64,000 nt of DNA, taken from the NCBI GenBank assembly GCA_005408345.1, contig SEMN01000798.1:124001-188000 (forward strand), written 5' to 3'. Source of the stretch: Macquaria australasica. Taxonomy: Eukaryota; Chordata; Actinopteri; Centrarchiformes; Percichthyidae. Both the position numbers and the translations under genes were made by a program. Below, piece by piece: positions 46,518 through 59,164 of this stretch (its first letter is position 1; every line of letters starts with the position of its first letter). The notes beneath the pieces are model-generated. The model was not told the DNA's origin and made no database searches. It was given only the letters and a program-made list of their open reading frames with translations.

Positions 46518-49214
46518 TATTTTCAGAATTCTGGAATTTCAGGTTTTAATGCACAAATTGAAAATGTACATAAAAGCTAGATGAAAAATAAAGCTAGGTC
46601 AATGGAAACACACGTATAGAGAGAAAGTTAACATCCTACTTGTCAAACTAGTCTTGAGCCCTAATTTCATCATTACATGCAAATAAATGTTTTGTCTCAA
46701 GGACTCGTGGAAGTATAATTTCACTGGTTCATAGCAGAGCACAATAACCTGAATGTATCCTAATGTGATCAGCAACCTGTTTAATTCCATTGATTATATT
46801 TACCCTGCTTCATTTTAAGTGAAGTGGAGGATCCCCAAAGGGACACCGAAAGTGCTTGTTACTTAGCAAGGCAACTGTTTGAATCTGCTTATTCACAAAT
46901 GTGCTTTGGACTTGGAGTCAAACAAAAACAAGTCTCAGCTACTTTATATACTGTATATTTCTTTGTTTATACTTGCTTTTTCCTTATCTATCTCTAACCC
47001 TAAATTTGAACATGTAAAATGCAGCCCAACCAACAATTTCCCAGAGGTAATTTTCAGCCTCACCACTAGATGGCAGGCTTTAATTTCCTTCCTCTCATGC
47101 TTGATGGATTTATCATCACATTTTGTCCTCTCAGCATGCTGCCTATCAGCTGTCTCCAATAGGATCTTCAGCTGTCCAGCTTGGAGGATGTAGTGAGACA
47201 AACTGCCATGTATTACTACAGATGCAGATACAGAGCACACACATACATTTGTACTGTACAGTGCCACAGGCACACATGCACAAAAGCCCACACAGGATTC
47301 CTCGCTACTGTATGTTTAAGATGAACCACCGATCAATACACTGCTGTCTGAAGCAGCAGTTCTCATCCCGTTTGGCTCTTACTGCCTGTATAAAATTGAT
47401 GCCAAATAGTTCCCCACACCACTGCAGGCAGAAACGTGTGGAGCAGTGACCTCTGACACAAAAGCAGGAGTTTTGTTTTTCCCTTTCAGTTTATTTTTAC
47501 TTTGCTTTTATGGGAAAGAAAAAAGCCAGAAGCTGAAAGTATTCATCATTTCACAAGAGAATAAGCTTTTTACACATAGAAAAATCAAACACAGTATACC
47601 GTACTATGTAAAGACAATTACATTTTATTTTACATAGTTTCCTAATAATTTCCTAGAAAGAAACTGATGTGTACAGTAATTGTTAATTAATTAATAGGAA
47701 CATTCCTGGAAAGGACCATGTAATTTAGGACTTGTTATAGGGAAAACAATGTGTTCAGTGGGTAATCTTTCAAATAATCTCAGTGAAATAATTAATGTGA
47801 TCTTTTACCAAAGTAACCATATTTTAGTCAGTGTGCAGCAGGCAAGCAATCACACACTTAAATAAGTTTGTAGCACCCAATAATGTAATCATTTCCTGAA
47901 AATGTAATAAAATATGCACTTAACCTGACTGAAAATGTAATAAAACCCAACACTGTAATAACTTAACCAATAATGTAATAAAATGTCCTGACTGATATGT
48001 TAGCCTACCGAAAACAGTAACATTTAACACTGATTTCATGTTTGGAAACTCTAGGCTTTGTGGAAGCTGAAATTTACTTAAAATGTATTTAAGTGGTACA
48101 TTGTTATCAGGCAAAGATGAATTAAACTAGTTCTATCAATAGGAAATGAACCCACCTATACCCTTGCTGATTGGTTGTTAATCGTCCATTAGACGAGAGT
48201 GGATCTTAGATTAGACACCATCAGAAGATGACAAAAACTTCAGAAGATGGCTGATGTTACACAAGCGAGCAATGAAGGCAAAACAGTCTTTTCAATCTCC
48301 ATGAAATGTTCGTTTTCATCTGAGTCAACAGTGATTCTTACTGAATGAAGTGTCTCCGCCTGCTCTTATTAACTTTCTGCATTCAAAACGGGTTTCAAAT
48401 CAAATTTGCAATTAAGAAAAATGTTGACCTCAATACTTAAGCACATTTAAAAGTAGAAACTTTTTGAATTTTACTCAGTTGCACCCCCATGGATTATGGG
48501 GGATCCAATCACGGATTTTCTAGTTTTAAAGGGGGGCCTGACCAGAAAAGTCTTAGAATGTGAGAAGTTAGCATCAACATGCATTAACCTCAACTTCTAA
48601 CTAGCATGTAACACATGGTCAATAAAACAAATATCTAGCCTGAAGCCTACCACTTTATCCTCATATCCTAACAAACTTTTTTTCTGATATCCTACAGAAA
48701 TCTGCAGGAACTGATGCTATAACATTTCATGCTTTCATACTGTACCTTGCAAAGTGATTATATCCTGTAGGGAGAAAACTTCATTGCAGTGTGTAGTTAG
48801 TGCCGGAGGTATTTTCAATTTAGCTCCACTAGACCTCCACCTAGTGGCCAAAATGATTTGTTATATTATTTTGACTTAATGAGGAACATGCAGAACGACA
48901 ATGTCATTTTGATGCAGAAAGTGTCATAACAGTCAGTATGACAGTATGTCAACTGTCCACTATGTCACTTGACATAGAGAATGATGTCAATTTGACATTG
49001 CAAGTGACTTAACCCTTTATGGTCAGGTGGAACAAACATTTATGACTGGTTATATATGTTTATATCAGGGGTCATGTAGTCCTATAGTATGTAGGTGTTA
49101 TGAATGCTTATGTATACCCCCTTCAAATAAAGTGTTAGCGAAAGTTGTTTTGGTGGATTGTGGTTTTTATCACGAGGCAGTGTTTGGTTGACATCCAGAG
49201 AGTGAAGAGGAAGG
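46518..49214. other. Intergenic stretch with short repeated words
   Basis: No gene recognised. From 47878 to 47990 the word aatgtaataa recurs several times (tgaaaatgtaataaaa; aataatgtaataaaatg), and once more at 49570 (cctgaaaatgtaataaattc), probably a decayed repeat. ORFs at 46879-47449 lack recognisable products. Confidence 0.4.
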
Positions 49215-49325
49215 GGCAGGGAACAGGTAGCCTACCTGGGGTCTCCAGTGCTGCTCAGAAGCTTATCTGACGTTGAATTCTGGATTCTTACATATGGTGG
49301 TCTCCCAAGGAAGTAGTCAATCACC
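49215..49325 (-). mobile_element. Small LINE reverse transcriptase sliver
   Basis: The minus strand reads WVIDYFLGRPPYVRIQNSTS then DKLLSSTGDPR and a stop. It corresponds to WILDYLTNRPQYVRL..STGAPQGT in the RT at 3920-4969. Only this block, between the two catalytic motifs, is recognisable. Confidence 0.65.
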
Positions 49326-51330
49326 CACTCAATTAAACCAGATTGTTGCATATCCCTGAGTTTCTGCCCATGTGCATATGGCTGTATGGTGCTCAAAGTC
49401 TGCACTTTAACCTAATAGTTATTCTTTCATTTCAAATCCTGTGTTTATTTATAAATATTCTTAAATTCTTAAAAGACAAAATGTAGAAGTCTGGACTGAA
49501 AATGAAGATAGTATTCCATGATCAGTGAAAAGTATTACATTATCAGTTTTGAATAAACAACTGACACACCTGAAAATGTAATAAATTCCCAATAACAAAA
49601 TATGATTGAATCAACAGTAAAGGATTGTTAGGTAGAAGTAAGTAATGAATCTACATTGATGCCTGACATTGAAACTAAATTGAAAGCACTCGTTTTGTTT
49701 AATGTTGGTGTTAATGTTTCCATCATGACTGACACTGAGTCAACACTGATTCACCCATTATCTAAAAGGGTGCCAAGGACTGATATTTTAGTTGATTTTG
49801 ATGTATTGAAACAAAATTACACTAATTAAGTACAAGAAACCAGATCTTGTCATGACATTTTCTTTATTTATAAATTTGTACAACATGATATTCATCTCAA
49901 CATGTAAATTAAGTTCAAGAAAATGTTTGCTTTAATAAAAAAAGGAGGAAGAAAATTAGCTAACTCATAAACATATCCAAGAAAATCAATGACAGTAGGA
50001 TCAATTTAAATTGATATAATATGTACTAACAAAATGGTTATGAAATATTTATTAACTATACCTATAGATCAAATATATAAAGTGAAATATAATATCACTG
50101 CATGTCTTTTAAACAGTGAGTGAAATACTTTTTTTCATTTTAACAACTTAATCGCCAGCACTGTTTAGTCAGTATTCAAAACAAGAAATCAGAGAACACT
50201 TTTCAGTGTTTTCATGGTCAACACACAGGTTATCATTCACATTACTGAATACAGTCACTATTCAGGTTTTCAGGTGTCAACGTATTTTGCTAAAGTTGAA
50301 GTATGAATTATGTTATTCCGTATGCTAACAAACCAGATTAAACAAAACCAAATATAATTATCGTATCATTTAGTTTAATGGGGCTAAAATGGGCATTAAA
50401 TCCATATTATCCGTATTTTATTGTGGCACAAACTCACATAACATGCAGCCTTTCATTACTGTCTCCTTGAAGGGCCGTTCGTCTGCCTTGCCTTCCCACC
50501 TGAACCTACTGTTTGTAGTGGTGGACATTTTCAGTAGATCACTTTGGAAGTCCAACCTTGACAGATTGGAGAAAGAGAGAGTGGTTGGTTGGAGTAGCTA
50601 AAGGGGTGGACAGAAACTAACATCTGTCCAACATGTAACGCACTTAGATTGCAGTTGTTGTATTGGAATGATTTTGAATGTACTGTATGTGCTTGTGGAC
50701 AAAATAACAACATATAGTGTAATACAATCCCATTAAAAAATACCAACAACCATTAGAAATGACCAATACAAGTACAAAAGTATAAAAATGTATGTATATA
50801 CAGTAATCTTCCTAGTTTGAGAACAACCAGCAAAGTAATAGTACAGCTAACTGCAGTTAGTTTGAAATAAATGTTTGCTACTAACCTAGCCTAGCAAACA
50901 TATGTTTTCACCTAAATGTTCAGTATAAAAGAGGCTATATTTAAGCAGAAGCCTGGTGTTTGCTGGGGTCAATGAGAATGAAAATGAAACCCTATCTTAC
51001 CATCAGACATGCTAATGACTAACATAATGCTAACTGGCATAGGACATTTCTAAAGACCTTAACATTCCAGCCTGCTAACATGCATTTGGGTGTTTTTTTT
51101 CCTTTACTGAGCAAACTAGCCTATTGTTTGCTTGATCCCCACCAGATCACCATCAAATACTACAACTATTACAATCAATGGACCAATTTGCCAAAACAAT
51201 AATGCAGCTATGAGTTGACATATCATTTTTCTTAGTTAAAAGATTAAAATTTACCTCTTTCTCCACAGGCTGGTGAGAAATGACGAGAATGTTGGGCAGT
51301 TGGAGCAGTTGAATATAGCTCTGTGAAACA
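49326..51330. other. Intergenic stretch
   Basis: No gene or named repeat recognised. A-T-rich. Confidence 0.4.
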
Positions 51331-51334
51331 AAGG

Positions 51335-51512
51335 ACATTACAGTTCCTGGTATCCCGTTGAAAACTGATGGGCATGGAGGTCGTTCAATTTATTATGCAA
51401 CGCCTGTACATTGGCTAGCAGGATGCTTGGCAGAGAAGATCCATGTGGCCGGGATCACAGCCGGTGTTTAATCCTTCTACGTTTACCTCTGTGTTTCCTC
51501 CGATGATGAGAT
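51335..51512 (-). mobile_element. LINE ORF2 N-terminal (endonuclease) fragment, inverted
   Basis: The minus strand reads RRKHRGKRRRIKHRL, a stop, then PSILLANVQALHNKLNDLHA and HQFSTGYQEL. This is the start of the endonuclease of Rex1/L2-like LINEs (typical ..LLANVQSL.NK.D.L). It points away from the RT fragment that begins at 51907. Confidence 0.65.
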
Positions 51513-51680
51513 TGATGAAGAGATGGACACAGAGATGGTCTTGTCTATGTGGTCGGGGTGGTCATAGTCATACGTTATCACTGTTCAACATTATTCACAA
51601 AAAGTACAACTAATATTTGTAAAAAATAAACGTAAAAAGTATAAATTTGCATTCATTTAGCTGAGCTAAATTTAGCTTTC

Positions 51681-51895
51681 TAGAATGATAGAGCGATGAT
51701 AGAGCGGCTTGTCCACTGATTGCAGGTTTGGCAGTTTGATCCTCACCTCCTCCTGTTCACATGTTGAAGTGTCCTTGGGCAAGACACTGAAGCCCAAATT
51801 GCTCCCGAAGGTTGGCCAGCACTCTGCGTGGTAGCTCACTGCCATCCATGTGTGAGAGGCAAAAGCACTGTATAAATTTAGCCATTTACCATTCA
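51681..51895 (+). mobile_element. tRNA-derived SINE
   Basis: A tRNA-like 5' part (gatagagcggcttgtcc .. gcagtttgatcctcacc, B-box-like) is followed by the teleost SINE body: catgttgaagtgtccttggg, caagacactgaagcccaaat and tgctcccgaaggttggccag. The end is gcactgtataaatttagcca and tttaccattca. It is not transcribed into a functional tRNA. Confidence 0.75.
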
Positions 51896-51906
51896 ATTGC
51901 TGATGG

Positions 51907-52545
51907 GTCTCTAGCAGGTGAGCTAAGCAAATTTTATGCTTGCTTTGAGGCCATCAGCAGACAACAAGCCAAAACATCTGAAGCAGAGGTTGCCAGATGG
52001 AAGGGGGCACTTTCCACACCTATCACCCTTTCTGAGCATGACATCAGGAGGGCTTCAAGTCTGTGAACACTAGGAAGGCAGCAGGACCAAACGGTATCAG
52101 TGGGCAGGCCCTAAAACTATGAGCTGACCAACTAGTGCCGGTGTTCTCAATGATATTCAACCTATCCCTGGCTCAGTCTGTCATATCCACGTGCGTCAAG
52201 AAGTCCACCATCATTCCTGTGCCCAAGACACCAAGATCCGCCTGCCTGAATGACTACCGTCCAGTGGCACTCACCTCTGTGGTGATGAAGTGCTTTGGCA
52301 GACCCCAAGTGGTGAGGGTGGGTAGACACACCTCATCCACCCTTATCCTTAACACTGGAGCACCCCAGGGCTGCATTCTGAGCCCCCTGTTGTACTCCTT
52401 GCACACACACGAGGGCCTGACCCACAGGTGTCAGGACAACAACCATCTCCTGAACATCAGCTAGACTAAGGAGCTGATAGTGGACTTTGGGAAGAAGCAG
52501 GGGAGGAACTACACCCCCCTTAACATCAACAGGTCCTCGGTGGAT
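51907..52545 (+). pseudogene. LINE RT fragment with internal deletions (Rex1-like)
   Basis: Plus-strand pieces in order: SLAGELSKFYACFEAISRQQ, a frameshifted GRQQDQTV-type GPNGISG block, VFSMIFNLSLAQSVISTC, TIIPVPKTP, LNDYRPVALTSVVMKCF, then directly PQVVRVGRHTSSTLILNTG, APQGCILSPLLYSLHTHE, and then the SxTKELIVDFGKKQ block. The segment carrying the first catalytic Asp (DFSSAFN type) is missing between KCF and RPQVV. The segment carrying the FADD-type motif is missing between HTHE and TKELIVDF. It cannot be active. Confidence 0.8.
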
Positions 52546-52745
52546 CTACATAAAGTATCAAAAGTACTCATTCTGCAGAAAAATGGTCCCAGTCAGTGTT
52601 TTACTATTATATATGATGTTTTTGGATTAATAATACTGGTGCATTAATGTCACAGTTGTATTTTACTGCTGTAAATGTTTAACGTTGCAATAATGTAACT
52701 ACTTTATAATACTGTTGGGTAGTTTAATCTACAGCATACATCATG
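52545..52745 (-). repeat. Dispersed TIR-type repeat A
   Basis: Shared words with the other copies: agtatcaaaagtactcatt, ctgcagaaaaatgg, gtgcattaatgtcac, actgttgggtagtttaatct. Reverse orientation relative to the 60.6 kb copy. Abuts the end of the LINE fragment. Confidence 0.7.
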
Positions 52746-53055
52746 ATCTATAAGATGATCATATGTTTGTAGTGTCGCTGTCCTGTGAGAACTGCGCATC
52801 TTTACATGAGCTAAGAAAAACAGCCCTGTTTTCAGCTTTGTGACTAATCCAGCTAATCCAAGGGGGTTTAAATTGTTTATTTATCTTAACTAATATACTC
52901 GCTATGTTATATTGGCTTAACTCATCACATGATAGTGGCCCAAAATGGTTACTGTTAGAGAGCTTGTCATGTGGACCTGCCTCTTTACATGCTTTACTTT
53001 GCTTTAAGTTCCCACCCTCTGAACCTATATCCAGACACTCTATGAACCCAGTGGT

Positions 53056-53131
53056 TAAGATAAGATAAGATAAGATAAGATAAGATAAGATAAGATAATC
53101 CTTTATTGTCCCACAGCGGGGAAATTTTTAG
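53056..53131 (-). mobile_element. Minimal LINE 3' tail copy
   Basis: Eight taaga/gataa units (53056-53095) followed by cctttattgtcccacagcgg and ggaaatttttag. This is identical to the 3' end of the LINE at 3180-3243. Homology stops about 35 bp into the 3' UTR, so this is an extremely 5'-truncated insertion of the same family. Confidence 0.85.
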
Positions 53132-55569
53132 AATTTTGTAGTTAAGCACTCCTTGAAGGTTTGGGCACAGTTCAGATGAGCCTTGTCACTTAATAATTTA
53201 TCAATCAATGCCACTATAGCAAGAAACAATATATTTAAACCCTCTATTATAGATGGAACCTTCAATACCTGGACCAAGAATGCATTAGTCACATTGAAAT
53301 ACTTATTTATTGTATATAAATATATGTGAATGATAATTTTGCATCATTTAAGCATCTGAGATTAAAATTTAAAATCCCTCTCTCACTTCTTCAAATACTT
53401 CGTATCCTCATACTCAGCTCACTTTCCATCATTACTGCCCAGCTTTCTCCTTGAATCTGCTTTAGAGCTCAGTTCCTACCCTAAAGAGATTATTGGCAAA
53501 ATCTACACTCTACTCAACTCTTACAATTTAGAAACCCCGACACGTTTAAAAAGACAATGGGAAGAAGAATTTTATTAAGGGACCCCAAAAAAGAAAGTGT
53601 TATCATTCAGGCAATATATATACTGTAGAGGTAGTTTCACAATTCACATAGTGTGATGCAAAGCATAAAAGCCATAATTAAAGTAAAATTACAAATATGT
53701 ACCTCACTGAGCATGCAACTAAATCTTGCAAGATAATAAAATAATTGTGAATTTAGCAGGGTGAGTCACACCTGCAGATGTACACTGACACATAATGCTG
53801 CAATATCCTGTTTTTGCGCCATGTAATCCCTGTGGTTGTACCAGTGCATCGCAGTGGCTCCTCTGTATCACCTGCAGCATTGCTGTTTGTACACAATGTG
53901 ACAGACTATAGAGAACTCGATTAGGGCCCTGGCAGAGAGAGCAGTGATCTGCTGAAGTGTTGCCTGAGTGAGAGAGCTGTGCTGCAAAGTCACAGCATCC
54001 CCTCTCTCCAGCAGAGAGAATCAGAGAGAGACACAAAGACATGCAGCACAATTTGTTGCATCCAGCTGAATATCTGTCGGTTTAGCTATATCTGTTCAGA
54101 GCTTGGCCATATATCTCATCAAGCGTCTATCCAGTTTTGTTGTTGACAGTGAGTTTGTGCGCCTTCGGGGTTGTAGCAGTGAAGAAGAGGCGTAGCACAG
54201 TGCCTTTCTGAAAGTGCCAGCTAGCATCAGGGCCTATCTGTGTAGGGCACAGCCTGCTGGATCAGCATTTTGTTCAAAGAGACAGAGGGAGAAAACTCTA
54301 TTTTCGGGTTTTGAGGCTCATGAAGGGCCACAGGAAGTGGGGGCTACATGCTGGAGTCTCTTCCCATTGTACTACCTGTTATGTTTTTCTTCTATTCTCC
54401 TTTAATTGGGTTAGATTTTTGTGCTGGTCTTTTTCCTCCCCTATCTTTCCTTTTACATCCCCCGCTCTGGTCTGTATCACTCATCATTTCACTAAGAGTT
54501 TCTCCTGCCATGAAATCAGACGCCTCTGGACTTTTTTAAATTCAACTTAAGACGGCAGCAAAGTCAGCATCCTTTACATCAGCCTGTCTGATACAGCCCC
54601 CGGAGCCAGCACAGTTGCCAGAAAATAGGAGGAAAGCAGACAGTATAAGGCCCACTTCAACATAGCTTGAAATCCTTCCAAGAGTTCACCTTGATGTAAA
54701 TGTGCAGCTAATCAATAGACAACATTTAAGCAGTTACAATAGGCTTGGCGAATTGCCCCTTTAAAGGCACACCAGGGAATTGGGTTCATTTATTTAAGAG
54801 CTCCTTTGCTGCCAGTTGTGCTACTTTAGTCTTGCTGGAGAAAAAGGGTTTATATTGTCTTCTTTTCCCTCCCTTTTTCTCTATCTACCCCCGTCCACCA
54901 GCCCACCATCTTTTTCGGACTAATTTGTTCTGGCCGGTATCTTTTCTGCAGACGAGGGCTGCCGGTGCATGTTTGACTTTGACTCACCTTTCAAATTCGA
55001 CTCGGTTCCTTTGTTAAGTGGTATCAGGGGTGTTTATTCAGCTTTTGAGACTGCAACACCGAGCTAAAGGGCAAAAGGACACCAGTCACTCAGGACCCAT
55101 TCTGCTAATGAAGACAGATTAGTCAAGCCACAATGTCCACACACACAAACACACATACATACACCTCCCTTGTATTGACTGTTTTAAACAAATTACAGTG
55201 TGTGATTTTTGTTTACTGTGTTTATTCACTGAAGAAAATAATGTAGCTGATTGGTTTACGAATATGATGTGAAGCCATCATTTTAGAGACAAGTGATGTC
55301 AACTAAAGGGGACATATGATGTATTAGATGAGTATTGGTCATTCTCATGTACCTTATATTTTTTTCTGGACTGTGTATGGTTGTTGGTGAAGTGAGCTGT
55401 AAATATATGATTAGATAAGATATAAAAATCCCATTCATGAGTTTACAGCATAAGATGTTTTATGGATTTCTTTAAGAAAATATGTCTTTCTAAACTAATC
55501 ACCTGATTTTCTGTTTCCTCAAGGTGTTTCATAAAACAATTAACCTAATTTCTGTGTCAATTTAGCATC
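53132..55569. other. Intergenic stretch
   Basis: No gene recognised. The LTFKFKIPLSLLQ-like A-T-rich part near 53360-53570 could be old LINE sequence but is not readable. ORFs at 53719-54051 and 54214-55017 have no nameable product. Confidence 0.4.
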
Positions 55570-55598
55570 TATATATATATATATATATATGTATATAT
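55570..55598. repeat. (TA)n microsatellite
   Basis: Alternating TA from ctatatat to gtatatatgg, one G interruption. Confidence 0.9.
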
Positions 55599-55611
55599 GG
55601 CACTTTAGTGA

Positions 55612-55740
55612 ACTTAGACCAAGAGGTCGCAAGATAAATCTGAACGGTCATAGGATGTTTGAATATTTAGAAAAGAAGAAGAAAGAAGAATCTTCAGCCA
55701 CGCTATGTGGTCTTTCAGGCAACCTTATTTGTTAATTTAT
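55612..55740 (+). mobile_element. hAT-like MITE fragment, no ends
   Basis: gaggtcgcaagataaatctg then ggatgtttga and gaaaagaagaagaaag match the element whose left end is at 6798 (gtcacaagataaatttgagg .. aaaagaagcaaaaac). The terminal cagtggttcccaacc is missing here. Confidence 0.5.
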
Positions 55741-55900
55741 TTATTTTTTATGTATTTCTTTTACCACTGACTTTTTGTATATTGTTTGTGTGTAGTGTGT
55801 TATTTTTCAAAATTTTGTGTGTGGGATATGTGACCCTATATATATATATGTATGTATGTATATGTATGTATATAGATGTGAGGCTGTACTTAAGGTAAAC

Positions 55901-56245
55901 CAATTGCTAATGTCAGAATGCTAACATGCTCACAATGAAAAACATATTGATTCTAAACAGGTATCATTTTTACCAGAGTGTTATCATGCTAACATTTGCT
56001 AATTAGCACTAAACACAAGGTATAACTGAAGCTGATGGGAATGTCATTAGTTTCGCAGCTATTTGGTCATCAACCAAAAATCTGAACTGATGATTAAACA
56101 TGCAGGAAACATGAATGTCTGTACCCATCCAACACTGTCAACAGACATTTCACTGAACCAAAAATGTCACACTGCTGGTGGGGCTATAGGAAAACATCTG
56201 AGTACCATCTCTAACAGATTTCATGGCAATTGATCCAATATTTGT
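55901..56245 (+). repeat. Dispersed teleost repeat C
   Basis: Contains gctaacatttgctaattagc, actaaacacaaggta, gctgatgggaatgtcattag, ttggtcatcaacc and catgaatgtctgta. It is the upstream part of the same family as 33225-33480. A short piece also occurs at 8484-8530. Confidence 0.65.
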
Positions 56246-56884
56246 AATTTTAGTTTAATTCAAGTTTATCTTAATACTAACATAACATTGGCTGCAAAAT
56301 TATGTGATGCAATGTTGCAAATGCATGTGGATTAAATTGAGACTTTTTGCTCCTATACGTTTGTAGGTCATATAAAGATTTCTCATCTCTTTTCATATTT
56401 CACTCTCCCCATAAAATACAAGTGGGGAACTTTTTATAGACAACTTTAAAGACCTATAACTTAGGTATACTTCCCTCTCATCTACATGGGTGAGCTTTGA
56501 CATGATTCTAATTCCCAGCGATAATTTTGTTCCCTTTTGCAGGTTAATCTTGGGTGGGAAATGAAAGCAGCCAACTCTTCCTTTTTGAGGATGTGCTGTA
56601 AAGTTATGTTAACCAGATCTTGCTTCCCTTCCCTTTCATTCATTTGACCTTATTATCAAGCATTTCAGTCTTAAGGGAAGATTGCCTCAAGCAAAATAAA
56701 AAGCGCTTTAATGTATAAACCTGTGCTGATCCAAAAAGAAACAGCTACTTCCTTTTTTCTAACAAGGTAACAGATAATTGCCCAAGGATATGAGACGGCA
56801 ACAATACAGAACAAAAATAATAATAATAAGGACAGAAGAGAGACCATGGCACATAGATACTCATTCAGTTTGCTCTGGTCTCTT
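56246..56884. other. Non-coding stretch
   Basis: Nothing recognised. Confidence 0.35.
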
Positions 56885-57792
56885 CTTTAAAGCTGCACTA
56901 TTCAATATTTTTTTATTAATAATGGATGAAAAGACAATGTGTAAAGTGAGCAGGGTCACTCAAAGAGATGAACCTACAGGGAATTATCACCCAACTCTGC
57001 AGTTTCTCTCAGCTACATGAGGCGTGAGCTTTTCAGCCTCTTTCAGCTCATTGTTTTGGTTTTACAGCCAGCAATCTCCGCTCATATCAATCTCATTTCC
57101 AGTGGCAATTTTCAGAAAGCTCTAAAAACCAACAGTACACTCCCTGTTAGTAGTGGGACATAGTGGAGCATTTAGCAGCTAAACAGCCAGATATTTCTCT
57201 CTGGAGTTGGTAGAGACCAAAACAGAACCAAAAGGAAAGTAAATATTGGACCTGCATTCATCAGGTTGCCAGAAACACAACTTCAAATGAATGTTTGAAT
57301 GCCGTGTCTGGATGTGTACAACTTTCTAGGCTAATAATATGTCAGCGTTGTGTTATCACTGACAAGGATTCAGACTAGGCAGAGGACCCAAATGCAGGAC
57401 GCAGGAGGCAGACAGATAGTTAACTGGATTTAATAATATCAAAGAGTTCTTTTCACAAGGTTTTTTAGAGCATACGTGACAACACAGGGATTGGCAACGA
57501 ACTGGCAACAAAACAGGGGAGACGCCGACAATAAATACACAATAGGAAGTGGGGAACAGGTGGAGACAATTAGGGCGGAGCAGACAATCACACTGGCGGG
57601 AAACACACAAGGGCAGAAGGTAAAGGGACCTGAAACGAAAGGAAAGGTTAGACTTTTCAAAATAAAACAGACAAGCCAGACAGGAGACAGAAACATGACA
57701 GACATGAACCTTAACACAACCGACGAGACATAACAATCACTTTGTTCTGCAGACCAAAAGAGGCCAAACAATCCATTAGTGCAGCTTTAAAG
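56885..57792. mobile_element. MITE family B, copy 2, split by a solo LTR
   Basis: The left end ctttaaagctgcacta (56885-56900) and the right end tagtgcagctttaaag (57777-57792) are a perfect 16 bp inverted repeat. The interior (ctcattgttttggttttaca; gcatttagcagctaaacagc; ttggtagagacc) matches copy 1 at 37951-38331. A 376 bp LTR with its target duplication sits between 57355 and 57740. Removing it leaves an element of about 527 bp. No transposase. Confidence 0.85.
57360..57735 (-). mobile_element. Solo LTR with 5 bp target-site duplication
   Basis: The 376 bp element begins TGACAAGG and ends ATAACA, so it has the TG..CA ends of an LTR in either direction. It is flanked on both sides by ATCAC (57355-57359 and 57736-57740). 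I read the minus strand as sense because its end contains the phrase tgcatttgggtcctc, familiar from teleost LTRs. No internal retroelement genes are present, so this is a solo LTR left after recombination. Minus ORFs across it are not genes. Confidence 0.85.
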
Positions 57793-59164
57793 AAATGAAG
57801 AGAGTAAAGTTTTACCTCAACTTTAGGTTTAGGTGAGTTTACATTATGTTATCCATTAATATACCTTTATGGCTTCTTTTGATGTTTGAAGATCCATTTA
57901 TAGCTCAGCTATAAATCGCTGTCATTCTGAAGCAATTAGTCCACTAATGTTTTACCATGGATATGTTGCATTTGACTTAAATACTATATTAGGCCTAATA
58001 TGTATGTATGTATATAATATGTATGGAATTTAACATTCAGCACTTCTTTGATTCTCAGCTTAGTGAGCATGACATGCCATTCAGTAAAGTGACCTCACTC
58101 TATAATACAAAGAGTGGTTAAAGTTCCCAACAGGCAACAACAGAAGGATGTTTTAGTGGTGAAGTGATACCGTAATGCCAGTTCTGGTATATTTGCATGT
58201 TTAATATATATAATTTAAATGGAATACAGGTAAGGAGAGTGTCACAATGTTACCAGTGGGATTGAAGCAGACTCCCTGACAGGCTAAACACAGTTTGTCT
58301 GACATCGGGTGTCGTGGGACCACCTCTGCTTCTGTGTTGCATGACACATGCACCACTGAACCCTCTTTGACAGTACATGTACTATAACATCGTCACAGCT
58401 ATGGCCAGATGTGATGTGTGTACAGAGATGCATTCGCTACACGCAAGGTTGCATATCTCAAAATGTGTGTAATGTTTAATTCCTTGAGCTTTCATCTTGC
58501 TCTTCTGTAGGAGTTTTGTACATCGTTAAAAGTGTAGAATATATGTGAAAATGTAATATATAAATGTGTGGGTAAATGTCACAAAAACAGCTGTGATACT
58601 CATCAACCTAGTTTTGCTAAATGCTAATGTGTAATATTATGCACAACCTTTTCCTGAACATGCTGTGCCTTTTAACTGCCTTCAACCTGGTGGGTTTCCT
58701 TTAATTATGATCACTTTTAGGCTATTTAATGGCTGTCAAGGTAATGAAAGTGATTATAGGTTCTCCAAGCAGGGATCTTGGAGAATAATCCTTGAAATGA
58801 ACTGTTTGACACTGATAAAGTCATAACAAGGTAGAGTACATAATAGCAAAATTATCTGCAAATGGTCTGTTAGCTTTAAGGTTCATGTAGGTCAGGGCTA
58901 AGAAAAACTGGCACACAGTACAAAAAGTGTAGAGATGCCGGAATATTTTTGCTGCATTTTAAAAAGGTGAGTCGAAATAGAACCAGTAAAGAGCAAATTA
59001 AAAACAATAGGACAATAAGACAGGGACTGTCTTTTTAACAACTACAAAGGGTGCAAATTAAGTGACTTTATTGCACATATTAAAAAGGGATGTTTGAATC
59101 TATTGCACCTGGCCCTGGGGTGTCAATATGTCCACCCTACTTTACCAGCTGCTGGTAGCTACAG
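57793..59164. other. Intergenic stretch
   Basis: No gene or named repeat recognised. Confidence 0.4.

Noticed and set aside
57356..57771. Two overlapping minus-strand frames of 110-126 residues
   Set aside because: They lie inside the solo LTR and do not look like any protein.
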